DNA of 64,000 bases from contig NZ_LT992502.1 in NCBI RefSeq assembly GCF_900324475.1, positions 4,402,001-4,466,000 of the forward strand, read 5' to 3'. The notes beneath the pieces are model-generated. The model saw only the letters and a list, made by a program, of their open reading frames with translations. It did not search any database and was not told the DNA's origin. Every line of letters starts with the position of its first letter. Positions within the stretch are counted from its first letter, which is position 1. The translations under genes and the position numbers were made by a program. This document shows positions 47,427 through 62,315 of the stretch, in pieces. Source of the DNA: Enterobacter bugandensis (GTDB lineage: Bacteria; Pseudomonadota; Gammaproteobacteria; Enterobacterales; Enterobacteriaceae).

Positions 47427-50042
47427 TCATTGTTGAGCCATAACCGGGTCCGCCTGCTTCGTCTCATCCCGCTCGGGACGACGAGGAATGAACGACACGA
47501 CCCAGGAAACCAGCGAAGTAAGTGACCGGAAAATTAATTTCACCGACGACGGGGCAAATTCTGCAAGGTGACGATAGCCACGGAACCCCAGCTTCAGAAT
47601 ATCCAGCAGGCTTTCCAGTGGTTTATCTTCCGGGAAGCTGTCCTGCCAGAGAGCCCATGTATCCGCACGGGCAAACGTACACTGCACAAAATCAATGTGT
47701 TGCTTTTTGGTCAACGGCATCAGCTGCAGACCCACTTCACTGCCTGCCACACGCACAACCTGCGTCGGGAAGACATACTCCTGCTGACCGCGCTTAAGCA
47801 GCAGGTTAACCTTCTGCCCTTCCAGCACTTTCGCCTGGCCGTTGATTTTGATCCCCAGGCCACCGTCAGAGAAGTCGTGCACCGTACAGGAGAAGAGGTG
47901 ACCATCTTCACGGGCGATCGCCGCAGGCATGCAGATTTCAACGCGATGCGCGCGACGAACCTGTTTACTCTCTACCGACACCGCCACCGCGCCGCCGAGG
48001 ATAATCAGGTTGTAGAACACCCAGGCCATACTGACGAAGACGGTCAGGATTTCGTTTTCCGGGCCGTAGAAGTAGCGCCAGATACCGGCGATCACGCCGA
48101 CAATATTCAGCAGCACGAGGAAGATATACGGGCGGGAGATCACCCAGTCGACGTACTCTTCTTCCACCAGCCCGCCCTTCGCGGTGACGTTGAATTTCCC
48201 TTTGTGCGGGTTAATCAGCGCGACCATCGTCGGCGGCGCGATGTACCACGCCAGCACCGTTTCGTAGATTTCACTCCAGAAGGAGTGCCGGTATTTGCCC
48301 TGAATCTTCGAGTTCGTCAGGCTCGCGTGGATCATGTGCGGCAGAACGAACAGCGCAATCATCAGCGCGGGGGCGTAAATGATATAGGCGTGAAGGAGCA
48401 GGAACGCCAGCGGCGCGGTCAGGAAGATCAGCCGCGGGATGCCGGACAAGAAGTGGAACATGGCGTTGACGTAGCAGAGACGTTGCGCCAGCTTGAGCCC
48501 TTTGCCTATCAGCGGGTTATCGAGGCGGAAAATCTGCACCATGCCGCGCGCCCAGCGAATACGCTGACCAATGTGCGCCGAGAGAGATTCCGTCGCCAGA
48601 CCGGCGGCCTGAGGGATACGCATATAGGCAGAGGTATAGCCCCGACGGTGCAGGCGTAGCGAGGTATGCGCATCTTCCGTTACCGTTTCAACGGCAATTC
48701 CGCCGATTTCATCCAGCGGCTTACGGCGGATAACCGCGCAGGAGCCGCAGAAGAAGGTGGCATCCCACATGTCGTTCCCGTCCTGCACCAGCCCATAGAA
48801 CAGCGTGCCTTCGTTCGGGGTTTTGCGGAAGCGGCCAAGGTTACGTTCAAACGGGTCCGGCGAGAAGAAGTGGTGCGGCGTCTGCATCATCGCCAGCTCT
48901 TTCTCTTTCAGGAACCAGCCCATGGTCATCTGCAGGAACGAGCGCGTCGGCACGTGGTCACAGTCAAAAATCGAGACGAACTCCCCGGAGGCATACTTCA
49001 GGGCGTTGTTGATATTCCCGGCCTTCGCGTGCTCGTGAGTCGGGCGGGCGATGTATTCGACGCCGACCTCCTCAGCGAACTGGCGAAACGCCGGACGGTT
49101 GCCGTCATCCAGGATCCAGACTTTGAGTTTATCTTTCGGCCAGTCGATGCCCAGCGCGGCATAGATGGTGTTTTTCACCACGCTCAGGTCTTCGTTGTAG
49201 GTCGGGACGAAGAGATCGACGGTCGGCCACTGCGTGGTGTCTTTAGGCAGCGGAACCGGCTGGCGGTTGAGCGGCCAGATCACCTGGAAATAGCCTAGCA
49301 CCAGCACAATCCACGCGTAGGTCTCAGCAAACAGCAGCACCAGACCGCACACCAGGCTGACCGGGTCGTCCCAGTTCAGCGTTGAGGTGTAACGCCACCA
49401 GATGTAGCGGCAGGAAACCGTCAGCGACAGCACAATCAGCATCAGCGCCGAGAAACGGCCCGGAATACGACGAACCAGCAACGCCACGCCCCACAGCAGG
49501 ATCAGGAAGATGAACTGCGCCAGCGGGTTGAAAGGTTGCGTAATACAGACCAGCGCCAGAATGAGCGAGAACACGACAATCACGCCGAGAATAAAACGCC
49601 GCAAGCCTGGGTGGAGATGCCCAAGCTCTTTATGGTTATCCAGATGGCTGGTCTTATCGCTGACGCTAGCGGGCAGTTTATCCAGCCACTGGTGATAGCG
49701 TTCACGTAACTGCTGTACGCGGGAATAGCTGCGCCAGTGCGGCGTTATTTTCTCCGTTCGGGATGACGATATTGCCAGCCAGACGGCCTGAATAAGATAG
49801 CGCGCCGGGTCCAAAGGCCGTGGTCGGTCGGGGTTAATGTGTGGGTATAATTCGCCGTGACGCGCACGGATGCGCTGCCAGCGCGGGTGCTCGAGTGGAA
49901 TGAACGTCCAGGCCAGAATCAGCCAGAAACAGCCGAGCGCGGCGCTGAATGCCGGAGCACCATGCCGGCGAAAGTGCCGGTAATGGTCGCTCAAACGCGA
50001 ACTGACCGGCGGGATAAGAAGCCAGCTGGCGAGTCGACTCAT
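47427..50042 (-). CDS. bcsA: Cellulose synthase catalytic subunit BcsA (UDP-forming)
   Basis: BcsA polymerises UDP-glucose into beta-1,4-glucan and translocates it through its own membrane channel. The 871 residues match E. coli. The GT2 motifs appear in order: PTYNEDLSVV and ILDDGNRP, FDCDHVPT (DxD), the catalytic TED in VETVTEDAHTS, and QxxRW as GQRIRWARG. The PilZ domain that binds c-di-GMP follows, with RRAHR (RxxxR) and DFSDGG (D/NxSxxG). About eight membrane helices flank the catalytic domain. The ATG at 50042 has GGGAG upstream and overlaps the bcsQ stop by four bases (ATGA), indicating coupled translation. Activity requires c-di-GMP, which pdeH and pdeK in this window remove. Confidence 0.97.
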   Translation of the reverse strand: MSRLASWLLIPPVSSRLSDHYRHFRRHGAPAFSAALGCFWLILAWTFIPLEHPRWQRIRARHGELYPHINPDRPRPLDPARYLIQAVWLAISSSRTEKITPHWRSYSRVQQLRERYHQWLDKLPASVSDKTSHLDNHKELGHLHPGLRRFILGVIVVFSLILALVCITQPFNPLAQFIFLILLWGVALLVRRIPGRFSALMLIVLSLTVSCRYIWWRYTSTLNWDDPVSLVCGLVLLFAETYAWIVLVLGYFQVIWPLNRQPVPLPKDTTQWPTVDLFVPTYNEDLSVVKNTIYAALGIDWPKDKLKVWILDDGNRPAFRQFAEEVGVEYIARPTHEHAKAGNINNALKYASGEFVSIFDCDHVPTRSFLQMTMGWFLKEKELAMMQTPHHFFSPDPFERNLGRFRKTPNEGTLFYGLVQDGNDMWDATFFCGSCAVIRRKPLDEIGGIAVETVTEDAHTSLRLHRRGYTSAYMRIPQAAGLATESLSAHIGQRIRWARGMVQIFRLDNPLIGKGLKLAQRLCYVNAMFHFLSGIPRLIFLTAPLAFLLLHAYIIYAPALMIALFVLPHMIHASLTNSKIQGKYRHSFWSEIYETVLAWYIAPPTMVALINPHKGKFNVTAKGGLVEEEYVDWVISRPYIFLVLLNIVGVIAGIWRYFYGPENEILTVFVSMAWVFYNLIILGGAVAVSVESKQVRRAHRVEICMPAAIAREDGHLFSCTVHDFSDGGLGIKINGQAKVLEGQKVNLLLKRGQQEYVFPTQVVRVAGSEVGLQLMPLTKKQHIDFVQCTFARADTWALWQDSFPEDKPLESLLDILKLGFRGYRHLAEFAPSSVKLIFRSLTSLVSWVVSFIPRRPERDETKQADPVMAQQ

Positions 50043-50791
50043 ACCGAACTCCCGGCAGGCTCCGCCTTGCTGGCGAAGTTCAGCAGACACCAGTTCGCCA
50101 GCGTCAGGATCTCTTCTGCTGCCAGCGAGTCGCTGCGGTATTCGCCCAGCGGCTGCTTGGAGGCGAGGCATTCCGCCATCCCCTCATCCCGATGAATCAC
50201 AATGGGAAGCAGGCGGCGCTGGCTTTGCAACCACACCTGATAGAGGTCGTCCTGGATTTGGCTACCGATACGTAAATCGTTAATCAGGAGATGTGCGTTC
50301 TGAGGCAGCCCCTGCTGATGCAGGCGAATATGGCAGTTCGCATCGACGTTCACCACGGAAAGTACATGATCGCACTGGGCGATGAGCTGCCGGGTCAGCG
50401 TCCCGGCGCCGTGCGGCAGATCCAGCAGGATCCACTGGTAGTGCCCCTTTTCTTTCAGGCTCTGCAGCGCAAGCGTGAACTGCGAAAACAGACGCTGATA
50501 GGCGGCTTCATTCTCGCGTTCTGTGGTGGTCAGTTGGCCAAAAGGCAGTAAATCCAGCTGGGAGGTATAGCGTAGCCCCGCATCCCGCCAGTCTTTGTCA
50601 TCAAGCAGCGCGCGGGCCCAGCCCTCTTCGCGAGTGAAATCGACGTTGAACGACATACGCAGCAAATTATCGGCGCAGGCGTCAATCACCAGCACCGATT
50701 CACCTAAAAGCTGTAATGACCACGCCAGCGCCGCGGTAACAGATGTGGTACCCACACCGCCACGGACGCCCTGTAATCCGAGTATGGCCAT
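50039..50791 (-). CDS. bcsQ: Cellulose biosynthesis protein BcsQ (MinD/ParA-like)
   Basis: BcsQ is a cytoplasmic SIMIBI-type NTPase that forms a complex with BcsR and regulates assembly and polar placement of the cellulose secretion system. The 250 residues match E. coli BcsQ. The deviant Walker A reads RGGVGTT at about residues 11-17, with Arg and Thr where MinD has Lys, the same as in E. coli; the acidic Walker B is in VLVIDACADN. Unlike K-12, which has a premature stop early in bcsQ, this copy is intact. ATG at 50791 has AAGGGAG upstream; a TTG one codon earlier is not needed. Confidence 0.95.
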   Translation of the reverse strand: MAILGLQGVRGGVGTTSVTAALAWSLQLLGESVLVIDACADNLLRMSFNVDFTREEGWARALLDDKDWRDAGLRYTSQLDLLPFGQLTTTERENEAAYQRLFSQFTLALQSLKEKGHYQWILLDLPHGAGTLTRQLIAQCDHVLSVVNVDANCHIRLHQQGLPQNAHLLINDLRIGSQIQDDLYQVWLQSQRRLLPIVIHRDEGMAECLASKQPLGEYRSDSLAAEEILTLANWCLLNFASKAEPAGSSV

Positions 50792-50802
50792 CAATGGCTC
50801 CC

Positions 50803-50991
50803 TTAATGTTGATGGGCGAATTCAGCTAATAACGGCCAGCGTTTAATAGCAGCAGCCAACTGTTCCCGCTGGGAAATATCGGTGTAATCTATTTCAGGTA
50901 GAGAAAAGGCCTGCGCCAGCGCCAGAAAATCGTTTTGGAATGTGTAACCCAGAGTCGAGTCGACTGGGGTTGCAGGTTCGTTATTGTCCAT
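50803..50991 (-). CDS. bcsR: Cellulose biosynthesis protein BcsR
   Basis: BcsR is a 62-residue partner of BcsQ and the first gene of the minus-strand cellulose operon. The E. coli protein has the same length and the conserved C-terminal block PEIDYTDISQREQLAAAIKR followed by WPLLAEFA. ATG at 50991 is chosen from that alignment and from GGGATGG upstream; the open frame reaches 51042. It begins 174 bases from the divergent bcsE, so the intervening segment must hold both operon promoters. No clear promoter could be assigned by eye. Confidence 0.93.
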   Translation of the reverse strand: MDNNEPATPVDSTLGYTFQNDFLALAQAFSLPEIDYTDISQREQLAAAIKRWPLLAEFAHQH

Positions 50992-51165
50992 TCTTATTCC
51001 ATCCCTTTGAGGAAAATCGCACGCTCGGAAGTTGCGGGGCATCCTGCCCTGACAAATTTCATTTACATGCTAAATCTGATGTTCTTTAATTTCAATGTTA
51101 GGTTTATTTCTACGCTTTCGCTAGTAAACTGAGATACAGGCAAATTAGACGAAAAGAGGGACATC

Positions 51166-52728
51166 GTGGACTCCATATTTTCTATTGGCATCCAGTCATT
51201 ATGGGACGAATTGAGCCACATGCCAGTCGGTGGAGTCTGGTGGATTAATACGGATCGTAATGAAGACGCTATCAGCCTGGTAAACCAGACAATTGCCGCT
51301 CAGGATAAGGATTCCCGCGTGGCCGTCATTAGCATGGGCGAAGAGCCGAAGAAAATAATTTCGCTCGAAAGCGACAGCGGCCCCCAGAAAGTACGTTTGT
51401 TTTCCATGTCAGCGGAAGCGGATAGTCTATACTTTTTGTCCCGCGACGTTCAGTGCTCTATTGATCCGGATCACTATTTAGTGATTCTTAAATGTGCAAA
51501 TAACATACTGCAAAATATTCCTGCTGAAAAACTGCTGTCGTGGCTGGAAAAAATCAATAAATGGGCAAAGTTTCAAAATTGCACGCTATTGGTCGTCAAC
51601 CCCGGCAGTAATAATGACAAGCTGTTCTCACTTTTGATGGGCGAATATCGCTCCCTGTTCGGACTGGCAAGTCTTCGTGACCAGGCAGGCAGCTATCTCT
51701 ACGATATTGCCTTCTGGTGCAATGAAAAGGGAGTGAGCGCCAGGCAACAGCTGACTCTTAAACATATTGAGGGGAAATGGCACCTGGCACAGCAGGAAGA
51801 AACCGTGGTGCAGCCGCGCAGCGATGAAAAGCGCATCCTGAGCCATATCGCGGTTTTAGAGGGCGCGCCCGCGCTTTCGGAAAACTGGTCACTGTTTGAG
51901 TCTAACGAAGCGCTTTTTCATGAAGCCCGCACCACCCAGGCAGCCACCCTCGTTTTCTCGTTGATGCAGAATAATCAGATTGAAACGCTGGCGAGACAAA
52001 TTCACACCCTGCGCCGCCAGCGTGGTAGCGCGTTAAAAATTGTGGTGCGCGAAAATAATACCAGCCTGCGCGCTACCGATGAGCGTCTGCTTCTGGGCTG
52101 CGGGGCAAATATGGTTATCCCCTGGAATGCGCCACTGTCACGCTGCCTGACGCTTATTGAAAGCGTTCAGGGTCAGCAGTTCAGTCGCCATGTACCGGAA
52201 GATATCTCCACGCTGCTCTCCATGACCCAGCCGATGAAGCTGCGTGGCTACCAGAAATGGGATACGTTCTGCGATGCCGTCGGCAACATGATGAGCAACA
52301 CGTTACTTCCGGCGGACGGGAAAGGGGTTATGGTTGCCCTGCGGCCGGTCCCGGGCATTCGCGTTGAGCAGGCGCTCACCCTGTGTCGCCCGAACCGTAC
52401 AGGGGACATCATGACCATTGGCGACAATCGCCTGGTGCTGTTTTTGTCGTTTTGCCGGGTCAACGATCTTGATACCGCGCTTAACCACATCTTCCCCCTA
52501 CCTACCGGGGATATTTTCTCGAACCGTATGATTTGGTTCGAAGATAATGCTATCAGCGCAGAGCTGGTGCAAATGCGCGCTCTCCAGCCTGAACAATGGG
52601 TTAAACCGCTCGCAATCACGAGCGATGTAAAACCGCTCCTCAATGCCAGACATGACGGACATGTCTGGCGTCGGGTTCCGGAACCCCTTCGCTTATTAAC
52701 TGATAACGGGGAGAACGCACCATCATGA
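51166..52728 (+). CDS. bcsE: c-di-GMP-binding cellulose regulator BcsE (GIL domain)
   Basis: BcsE binds c-di-GMP and raises cellulose production by contacting BcsRQ and BcsF. The 520-residue protein resembles E. coli BcsE throughout. The c-di-GMP I-site RxGD is seen as Arg411-Thr-Gly-Asp414 in PNRTGDIM inside the C-terminal GIL domain. A degenerate REC-like and NTPase-like fold makes up the rest. The start is GTG at 51166 with AGAGGG five bases before it. It overlaps bcsF by four bases (ATGA). Confidence 0.95.
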   Translation: MDSIFSIGIQSLWDELSHMPVGGVWWINTDRNEDAISLVNQTIAAQDKDSRVAVISMGEEPKKIISLESDSGPQKVRLFSMSAEADSLYFLSRDVQCSIDPDHYLVILKCANNILQNIPAEKLLSWLEKINKWAKFQNCTLLVVNPGSNNDKLFSLLMGEYRSLFGLASLRDQAGSYLYDIAFWCNEKGVSARQQLTLKHIEGKWHLAQQEETVVQPRSDEKRILSHIAVLEGAPALSENWSLFESNEALFHEARTTQAATLVFSLMQNNQIETLARQIHTLRRQRGSALKIVVRENNTSLRATDERLLLGCGANMVIPWNAPLSRCLTLIESVQGQQFSRHVPEDISTLLSMTQPMKLRGYQKWDTFCDAVGNMMSNTLLPADGKGVMVALRPVPGIRVEQALTLCRPNRTGDIMTIGDNRLVLFLSFCRVNDLDTALNHIFPLPTGDIFSNRMIWFEDNAISAELVQMRALQPEQWVKPLAITSDVKPLLNARHDGHVWRRVPEPLRLLTDNGENAPS

Positions 52729-52919
52729 ATATCAGCGATATCATCCAACTGGTCGTATTCTGCGCGCTGATCTTTTTCCCGCTTGGCTACTATGCACGCC
52801 ATTCCATACGCCGTATCCGTGATACGGCCAGAGTGATGTTTGTAAAACCTCGCTATGTAAAACCAGCCGGAACACTGACACGGGCATCACACGTCAAGGC
52901 AGACCGTAAACATGACTAA
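52725..52919 (+). CDS. bcsF: Cellulose biosynthesis protein BcsF
   Basis: BcsF is a 64-residue single-span inner-membrane protein that recruits BcsE to the synthase and is needed for phosphoethanolamine cellulose. The membrane helix covers about residues 4-23 ([20 protein letters not shown]), followed by a strongly basic cytoplasmic tail beginning [10 protein letters not shown]. Its start overlaps the bcsE stop and its end overlaps the bcsG start by eight bases, typical of translational coupling in the bcsEFG operon. Confidence 0.94.
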   Translation: MNISDIIQLVVFCALIFFPLGYYARHSIRRIRDTARVMFVKPRYVKPAGTLTRASHVKADRKHD

Positions 52920-54591
52920 TTCTTCCTATACCGCTTCGTCACCCTCGCCGCTCTGGCAATACTGGCGCGGCCTTTCCGGCTGGAACTTCTACTTTCTGGT
53001 GAAGTTTGGCCTGCTTTGGGCAGGTTATCTGAATTTCCATCCCCTGCTTAACCTGGTGTTTATGGCCTTCCTGCTGATGCCTCTGCCGAACATCAGGCTG
53101 CATCGTTTACGCCATTGGGTGGCCATCCCCATCGGCTTTGCGCTGTTCTGGCACGATACCTGGCTGCCTGGTCCGGAAAGCATAATGAGCCAGGGATCGC
53201 AGGTCGCGGGCTTCAGCGCAGACTATATGCTTGACCTGGTTGAGCGTTTCATTAACTGGCAGATGATTGGCGCCGTCTTTGTCCTGCTGGTTGCCTGGCT
53301 GTTCCTGTCTCAGTGGATCCGCGTCACGGTGTTTGTCGTCGCCATTATGATCTGGCTTAACGTGCTGACGCTGGCGGGGCCAAGCTTTTCGCTGTGGCCT
53401 GCCGGCCAGCCGACGACAACGGTGACCACGACGGGAGGAAGCGCAGCGGCTACCGTTACAACGGCAGGCGATACGCCGGTGGTGGGCGATATTCCAACGC
53501 AGACTGCACCGCCGACCTCCACCAATCTTAATGCCTGGCTCTCCAGCTTCTATACCGCTGAAGATAAGCGACAGACGAAATTCCCGGATGCGCTGCCAGC
53601 CGATGCGCAGCCGTTTGAGCTGCTGGTGATTAACATCTGTTCCCTCTCCTGGGCTGACGTGGATGCCGCCGGTTTGATGTCTCACCCACTGTGGTCCCAC
53701 TTTGACATCCAGTTTAAAGATTTTAACTCTGCCACCTCATACAGCGGCCCGGCGGCAATCCGCCTGCTGCGAGCAAGCTGCGGTCAGGCATCGCATAAAA
53801 ACCTGTATCAGCCCGCTGGCAATCAGTGCTATTTGTTCGATAATCTCGCGAAGCTGGGCTTTACGCAGCACCTGATGCTGGGGCATAACGGTCAGTTCGG
53901 TAACTTCCTGAAAGAGGTACGTGAACAGGGTGGCATGCAGGCGCCACTGATGGATCAAACCGGTCTTCCCGTTACGCTGCTGGGCTTCGATGGCTCGCCG
54001 GTTTATGACGATACCGCCGTGCTGCAGCGCTGGCTGCAGACCATCGAAAAAGACAGTAATCCGCGCAGTGCAACGTTCTATAACACCCTGCCGCTTCACG
54101 ACGGTAACCACTTCCCGGGGGTGAGTAAAACGGCGGATTACAAAGTGCGGGCGCAGAAATTCTTCGACGAGCTGGATGCGTTCTTCACGGAGCTGGAAAA
54201 ATCTGGCCGTAAAGTGATGGTGGTCGTGGTACCTGAGCACGGTGGCGCGCTGAAAGGCGACAGAATGCAGGTATCCGGCCTGCGCGATATCCCAAGCCCG
54301 TCCATTACCAACGTGCCTGCAGGCATTAAATTCTTTGGTATGAAGGCACCGCACCAGGGCGCACCAATTGAGATTACCCAGCCAAGCAGCTATCTGGCGA
54401 TTTCAGAACTGGTTGCCCGCGCCGTTGACGGGAAGCTGTTTGTGGAAGATAGCGTGAACTGGGATCAGCTCACCAGCAACCTGCCGCAAACGGCAGAAGT
54501 GTCCGAGAACGCCAACGCAGTGGTGATTCAGTATCAGAACAAACCGTACGTTCGCCTGAACGGCGGGGACTGGGTACCGTATCCGCAGTAA
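52912..54591 (+). CDS. bcsG: Cellulose phosphoethanolamine transferase BcsG
   Basis: BcsG moves phosphoethanolamine from phosphatidylethanolamine to cellulose in the periplasm, giving the stiff pEtN-cellulose of enteric biofilms. The 559-residue protein has about four N-terminal membrane helices (residues 25-165) and a C-terminal zinc-dependent alkaline-phosphatase-like domain from about 165. Residues known to bind zinc or act in catalysis in E. coli are at the same numbers: Cys243 (NICSLSW), nucleophile Ser278 (SYSGPAA), Glu442 and His443 (VVPEHGGAL). A Thr/Ala-rich linker (about 170-200) joins the parts. A short GC-rich palindrome follows the stop, and birA converges from the other side, which is not the E. 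coli neighbour. Confidence 0.96.
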   Translation: MTNSSYTASSPSPLWQYWRGLSGWNFYFLVKFGLLWAGYLNFHPLLNLVFMAFLLMPLPNIRLHRLRHWVAIPIGFALFWHDTWLPGPESIMSQGSQVAGFSADYMLDLVERFINWQMIGAVFVLLVAWLFLSQWIRVTVFVVAIMIWLNVLTLAGPSFSLWPAGQPTTTVTTTGGSAAATVTTAGDTPVVGDIPTQTAPPTSTNLNAWLSSFYTAEDKRQTKFPDALPADAQPFELLVINICSLSWADVDAAGLMSHPLWSHFDIQFKDFNSATSYSGPAAIRLLRASCGQASHKNLYQPAGNQCYLFDNLAKLGFTQHLMLGHNGQFGNFLKEVREQGGMQAPLMDQTGLPVTLLGFDGSPVYDDTAVLQRWLQTIEKDSNPRSATFYNTLPLHDGNHFPGVSKTADYKVRAQKFFDELDAFFTELEKSGRKVMVVVVPEHGGALKGDRMQVSGLRDIPSPSITNVPAGIKFFGMKAPHQGAPIEITQPSSYLAISELVARAVDGKLFVEDSVNWDQLTSNLPQTAEVSENANAVVIQYQNKPYVRLNGGDWVPYPQ

Positions 54592-54598
54592 CTGATTT

Positions 54599-54626
54599 CC
54601 CCCTCTTCCCATAGGGGAGAGGGGGT
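54599..54626. repeat. GC-rich palindromic repeat, copy 5 (short variant)
   Basis: CCCCTCTTCCC-ATA-GGGGAGAGGGGG immediately after bcsG. The stem has one mismatch. It resembles the copy at 23064. The remaining 159 bases to birA hold no gene I can support. Confidence 0.7.
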
Positions 54627-54785
54627 AGTCAGTGCGTCATTATTGCGCTGAAATCCACATCCGCATTTTCAGACTTGCCAAATCGTCGTCGTCTTTAGAG
54701 GTGATTTCGGGCTCTCCGGAAGGCTGCCCCATCGTTAAATGCCAGGGTAGCGCAGACGGATTGTCGCATCGTTTACTCCATCCGG

Positions 54786-55748
54786 TTATTCGGCGCTTCG
54801 CAGGGAAATCTCACCGCCCACCCAGGGCTTGAGCGCGCCATCCTGCTCCAGAAGTAGCGCGCCCTGTGCGTCAATACCGCGGGAAATGCCGTAAATCTCT
54901 TTATCACCAATCAGCAGCTTCACCGGACGGTTGATGAAGTTATCCAGCTTTTCCCAACGAGACAGGAACGGTGCCAGGCCTTCCTGTTCAAAAAGCGTGA
55001 GTGAACTGCGCAGCTCTTTTATCATGCGCACGGCAAGGGTGTTACGATCGATGACGATCCCCGCCTCCTGGAGATTGGTCCAGGCCTGATTCACCACATC
55101 ATCCTGGACAGTACGCATCACCATATTGAGGCCCGCGCCAATAACAATTTGCGCCGCATCACCGGTTTTACCCGTCAGTTCGACCAGAATACCGGCAAGT
55201 TTACGATCGTTAAGGTACAGATCGTTTGGCCACTTAACGCGGACCCGATCGGCACCCAGATCGTGCAGCACTTCCGCCATGACGATACCAATGACCAGAC
55301 TTAGGCCAATGGCTGCGGCAGGCCCCTGCTCCAGACGCCAGTACATGGACAGATAGAGATTGGCGCCAAATGGCGAGAACCATTTGCGACCGCGACGGCC
55401 ACGACCGGCCTGCTGGTATTCAGCAACACAGGCATCGCCGGACGAGAGTTCGCTCAGCCGATCCATAAGGTACTGGTTCGTCGAATCAATCACCGGCAGC
55501 ACCGCAACGTTGCCGTATCCAAGCTGGCTGCGGATGACGTCTTCATTCAGCAATTGAATTGGCTCCGGCAGGCTGTAGCCTTTTCCCGGCACCGTGAACA
55601 CATCGACGCCCCAGTCGCGAAGCGTCTGGATATGCTTGTTAATGCCGGCACGGCTCATGCCCAGCTGCTCGCCCAGCTGTTCGCCAGAGTGAAACTCCCC
55701 GTCAGCAAGGATGCTAATCAGGGTTAACGGAATGGTATTGTCCTTCAC
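54786..55748 (-). CDS. birA: Biotin-protein ligase / biotin operon repressor BirA
   Basis: BirA makes biotinyl-5'-AMP, transfers biotin to the AccB subunit of acetyl-CoA carboxylase, and represses bioABFCD. The 320 residues match E. coli BirA (321). The N-terminal winged helix (about 20-46, [18 protein letters not shown]) binds DNA. The biotin-adenylate loop GRGRRGRKW lies near residue 115, followed by the KWPNDLY motif near 183 with catalytic Lys. The C-terminal SH3-like domain ends at SLRS. It overlaps murB by four bases as in E. coli. In E. coli coaA lies beyond birA; here bcsG does. Confidence 0.96.
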   Translation of the reverse strand: MKDNTIPLTLISILADGEFHSGEQLGEQLGMSRAGINKHIQTLRDWGVDVFTVPGKGYSLPEPIQLLNEDVIRSQLGYGNVAVLPVIDSTNQYLMDRLSELSSGDACVAEYQQAGRGRRGRKWFSPFGANLYLSMYWRLEQGPAAAIGLSLVIGIVMAEVLHDLGADRVRVKWPNDLYLNDRKLAGILVELTGKTGDAAQIVIGAGLNMVMRTVQDDVVNQAWTNLQEAGIVIDRNTLAVRMIKELRSSLTLFEQEGLAPFLSRWEKLDNFINRPVKLLIGDKEIYGISRGIDAQGALLLEQDGALKPWVGGEISLRSAE

Positions 55749-56773
55749 GCAATGGTCTCCACGGCATTCACTTCACCTGTGCGGCCAATGAAGCGGACTT
55801 CTGGCTCCAGCCAGACGTTAAACTTTTCGCCCACACGTTGACGAACATAATGCGCCAGCTGTACAACATCATCGCTGGTCGCATCGCATTGATTAATCAG
55901 TACCAGAGCCTGCTGCTGGTGAACGGCAGCGCCACCTACGGACGTGCCTTTTAACTGGCATTGATCGATCAGCCAGCCAGCGGCCAGCTTCACGCTGCCA
56001 TCTGCCTGAGGATAATGTGGCGCAGTGGGCCATCCTTCAAGAAAGGCTTTTGCATTTTCGCTGCTAATAACCGGATTTTTGAAGAAGCTTCCTGCATTTC
56101 CGTTTACTTTCGGATCGGGAAGTTTGGTCATTCGCATATGGCAAACTGAGTCAAATACGTCGCGGGGAGTGACGGTTGCCGGATCGAGACGCGTTAAATC
56201 GCCATAGGTCAGCACCGGCTGCCAGTTCTTTGGCAGACGCAGGCCCACGGCGACAATCACGTAGCGATCCTGATATTCATGCTTGAAGATACTGTCACGA
56301 TAGCCAAACCGACACTGTTCTGCCGTTAAGCGCTTAGCCGTTCCGGTCGCCAGTTCGATGCAGTCGACATATTCACAGACATGTTTCAGTTCGATGCCGT
56401 AGGCACCGATGTTTTGGATGGGTGACGATCCGGCGCAGCCTGGGATCAGCGCCAGGTTTTCCAGACCCGGCATCCCTTTTTCGAGGGTAAATTGCACCAG
56501 CTGATGCCAGTTTTCTCCGGCCCCCACGTGCAGATGCCAGCTATCGGCATACTCTTCCACACCAATGCCCATGATGCGGTTAACGATCACCGTTCCCGCA
56601 TAATCGTCGAGAAACAGGACATTGCTTCCTTCGCCCAGAATCAGTACGGGTTCGTTATTTTCTGTTGCGCTTTGCCATGCATCCAGCAGCTGCTGTGCAG
56701 TATCGGCACGTACAATTTGATTAGCATTACGTTGAATGCCAAAGGTATTCCAGGGCTTAAGGGAGTGGTTCAT
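55745..56773 (-). CDS. murB: UDP-N-acetylenolpyruvoylglucosamine reductase MurB
   Basis: MurB reduces the enolpyruvyl group to give UDP-N-acetylmuramic acid, the second committed step of peptidoglycan synthesis, using NADPH and FAD. The 342 residues equal E. coli MurB. FAD-binding motifs are [11 protein letters not shown] near residue 47 and [18 protein letters not shown] near residue 108; the catalytic Ser is in [10 protein letters not shown] near residue 229. It begins 84 bases past the rRNA terminator and forms an operon with birA. In E. coli this pair lies downstream of rrnB. Confidence 0.97.
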   Translation of the reverse strand: MNHSLKPWNTFGIQRNANQIVRADTAQQLLDAWQSATENNEPVLILGEGSNVLFLDDYAGTVIVNRIMGIGVEEYADSWHLHVGAGENWHQLVQFTLEKGMPGLENLALIPGCAGSSPIQNIGAYGIELKHVCEYVDCIELATGTAKRLTAEQCRFGYRDSIFKHEYQDRYVIVAVGLRLPKNWQPVLTYGDLTRLDPATVTPRDVFDSVCHMRMTKLPDPKVNGNAGSFFKNPVISSENAKAFLEGWPTAPHYPQADGSVKLAAGWLIDQCQLKGTSVGGAAVHQQQALVLINQCDATSDDVVQLAHYVRQRVGEKFNVWLEPEVRFIGRTGEVNAVETIA

Positions 56774-56856
56774 AGACGCTATCCTGATGCAAAAACGCAG
56801 GTAGTTTACCGTATAAGCAGGGCGTTGGGGGATTAGTTTGTGCAGCGCAGAAACGC

Positions 56857-56882
56857 AAAAAGGCCATCCTTTCGGATGGCCT
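56857..56882 (-). terminator. rRNA operon terminator (T1-like)
   Basis: On the minus strand GGCCATCC-GAAA-GGATGGCC is followed by TTTTTGCGTTT, 14 bases after the 5S 3' end, matching the layout of E. coli rrn T1 terminators. Confidence 0.93.
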
Positions 56883-56895
56883 CTTCACTTATTTG

Positions 56896-57015
56896 ATGCC
56901 TGGCAGTTCCCTACTCTCACATGGGGAGACCCCACACTACCATCGGCGCTACGGCGTTTCACTTCTGAGTTCGGCATGGGGTCAGGTGGGACCACCGCGC
57001 TAAAGCCGCCAGGCA
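56896..57015 (-). rRNA. rrf: 5S ribosomal RNA
   Basis: The 120-base sequence begins TGCCTGGCGGC and ends CCAGGCAT on the minus strand, the same ends as E. coli 5S rRNA, whose terminal helix they form. It lies 72 bases after 23S. A single 5S copy is present, followed directly by the terminator. No tRNA follows it. Confidence 0.97.
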
Positions 57016-57087
57016 AATTCTGTTAATCTGTATCAGGCTGAAAGTTGATTGTTCTGTCTCTCACCGCCAAAACATCTTCGGCGTTGT

Positions 57088-59992
<2,905 letters not shown>

Positions 59993-60162
59993 TCACAACC
60001 CGAAGATGTTTCACTTCTGATTGCGAAAATTTGAGAGACTCGAACACACCATTAAGATGTGTCGTTTCAATTTTCAGCTTGATCCAGATTTTTAAAGAGC
60101 AAAACTTCGCAGTGCACCTTTTCAGGTTCACTCTGAAGTTTTCTTGTGTTCGCAGTAAAAGA

Positions 60163-60238
60163 TGGTGGAGCTATGCGGGATCGAACCGCAGACCTCCTGC
60201 GTGCAAAGCAGGCGCTCTCCCAGCTGAGCTATAGCCCC
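60163..60238 (-). tRNA. alaT: tRNA-Ala (anticodon TGC)
   Basis: The 76-base sequence begins GGGGCTATAGCTCAGC and ends with encoded CCA. The anticodon loop reads CTTTGCACG with TGC. It lies second in the 16S-23S spacer after tRNA-Ile, the rrnA/D/H type of spacer. Confidence 0.97.
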
Positions 60239-60276
60239 ATCGTTTTGCCAACCTCTTCAAATTTGCTTTGCAAATT

Positions 60277-60353
<77 letters not shown>

Positions 60354-60423
60354 GTAGAGGTTTTTTACTGCTGTTTTTCATCAGACAATCTGTGTGAGCA
60401 CTGCAAAGGCAGGTTCTTTAAGG

Positions 60424-61963
<1,540 letters not shown>

Positions 61964-62093
61964 AAGTTTGATGCTCGTGAATTAAACTTCGTAATGAATT
62001 ACGTATGTTCACTCAGAGACTTGGTATTCATTTTTCGTCCGAGGACGTTAAGAATCCATGTCACTTTGAGTGCCCACACAGATTGTCTGATAA

Positions 62094-62107
62094 ATTGTTA
62101 AAGAGCA
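62094..62107 (-). promoter_or_regulatory. boxA antitermination element
   Basis: The minus strand reads TGCTCTTTAACAAT, the canonical rrn boxA bound by NusB-NusE, in the leader ahead of 16S. Confidence 0.9.
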
Positions 62108-62142
62108 GTGCCGCTTCGTTTTCGCTGCGGCGCGGGGTGTGC

Positions 62143-62170
62143 ATATTACGCTTTCCCGCTTCAGAGTCAA
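62143..62170 (-). promoter_or_regulatory. rrn promoter P2
   Basis: TTGACT and TAATAT are separated by 16 bases on the minus strand, about 95 bases downstream of P1, as in E. coli rrn operons. Confidence 0.88.
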
Positions 62171-62238
62171 GCGTTTATTTCGCTTTTCTCTGCTGACCCG
62201 GCGGCGTGTGTGCCGTTGTTCCGTGTCAGTGGAGGCGC

Positions 62239-62266
62239 ATTATAGGGAGTTATTCTGAAGTGACAA
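62239..62266 (-). promoter_or_regulatory. rrn promoter P1
   Basis: TTGTCA, a 16-base spacer and TATAAT followed by GCGCCTCCA reproduce the E. coli rrn P1 core, with the initiating A at 62230. The AT-rich stretch upstream (62267-62290) fits an UP element; Fis sites would fall inside the hemG 3' end. Confidence 0.93.
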
Positions 62267-62315
62267 GCACAAAATACAAAAAACTTTTCGTTCGCTCACT
62301 TTTCAAACTTAACGC

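Larger units (their letters stand above)
61964..62230 (-). other. rRNA operon leader
   Basis: This stretch covers the transcript from the predicted P1 start (A at 62230) to the 16S 5' end. It contains P2, boxA, and the upstream arm of the 16S RNase III processing stem. There is no protein-coding frame to support in the 352 bases between 16S and hemG. Confidence 0.8.

Noticed and set aside
54640..54732. 30-codon minus-strand ORF between bcsG and birA ending in an acidic and basic stretch (KDDDDLASLKMRMW)
   Set aside because: It looks protein-like but has no ribosome site at its ATG; the ATG with a good site just upstream is in another frame. It may be a decayed gene end and cannot be supported as a gene.
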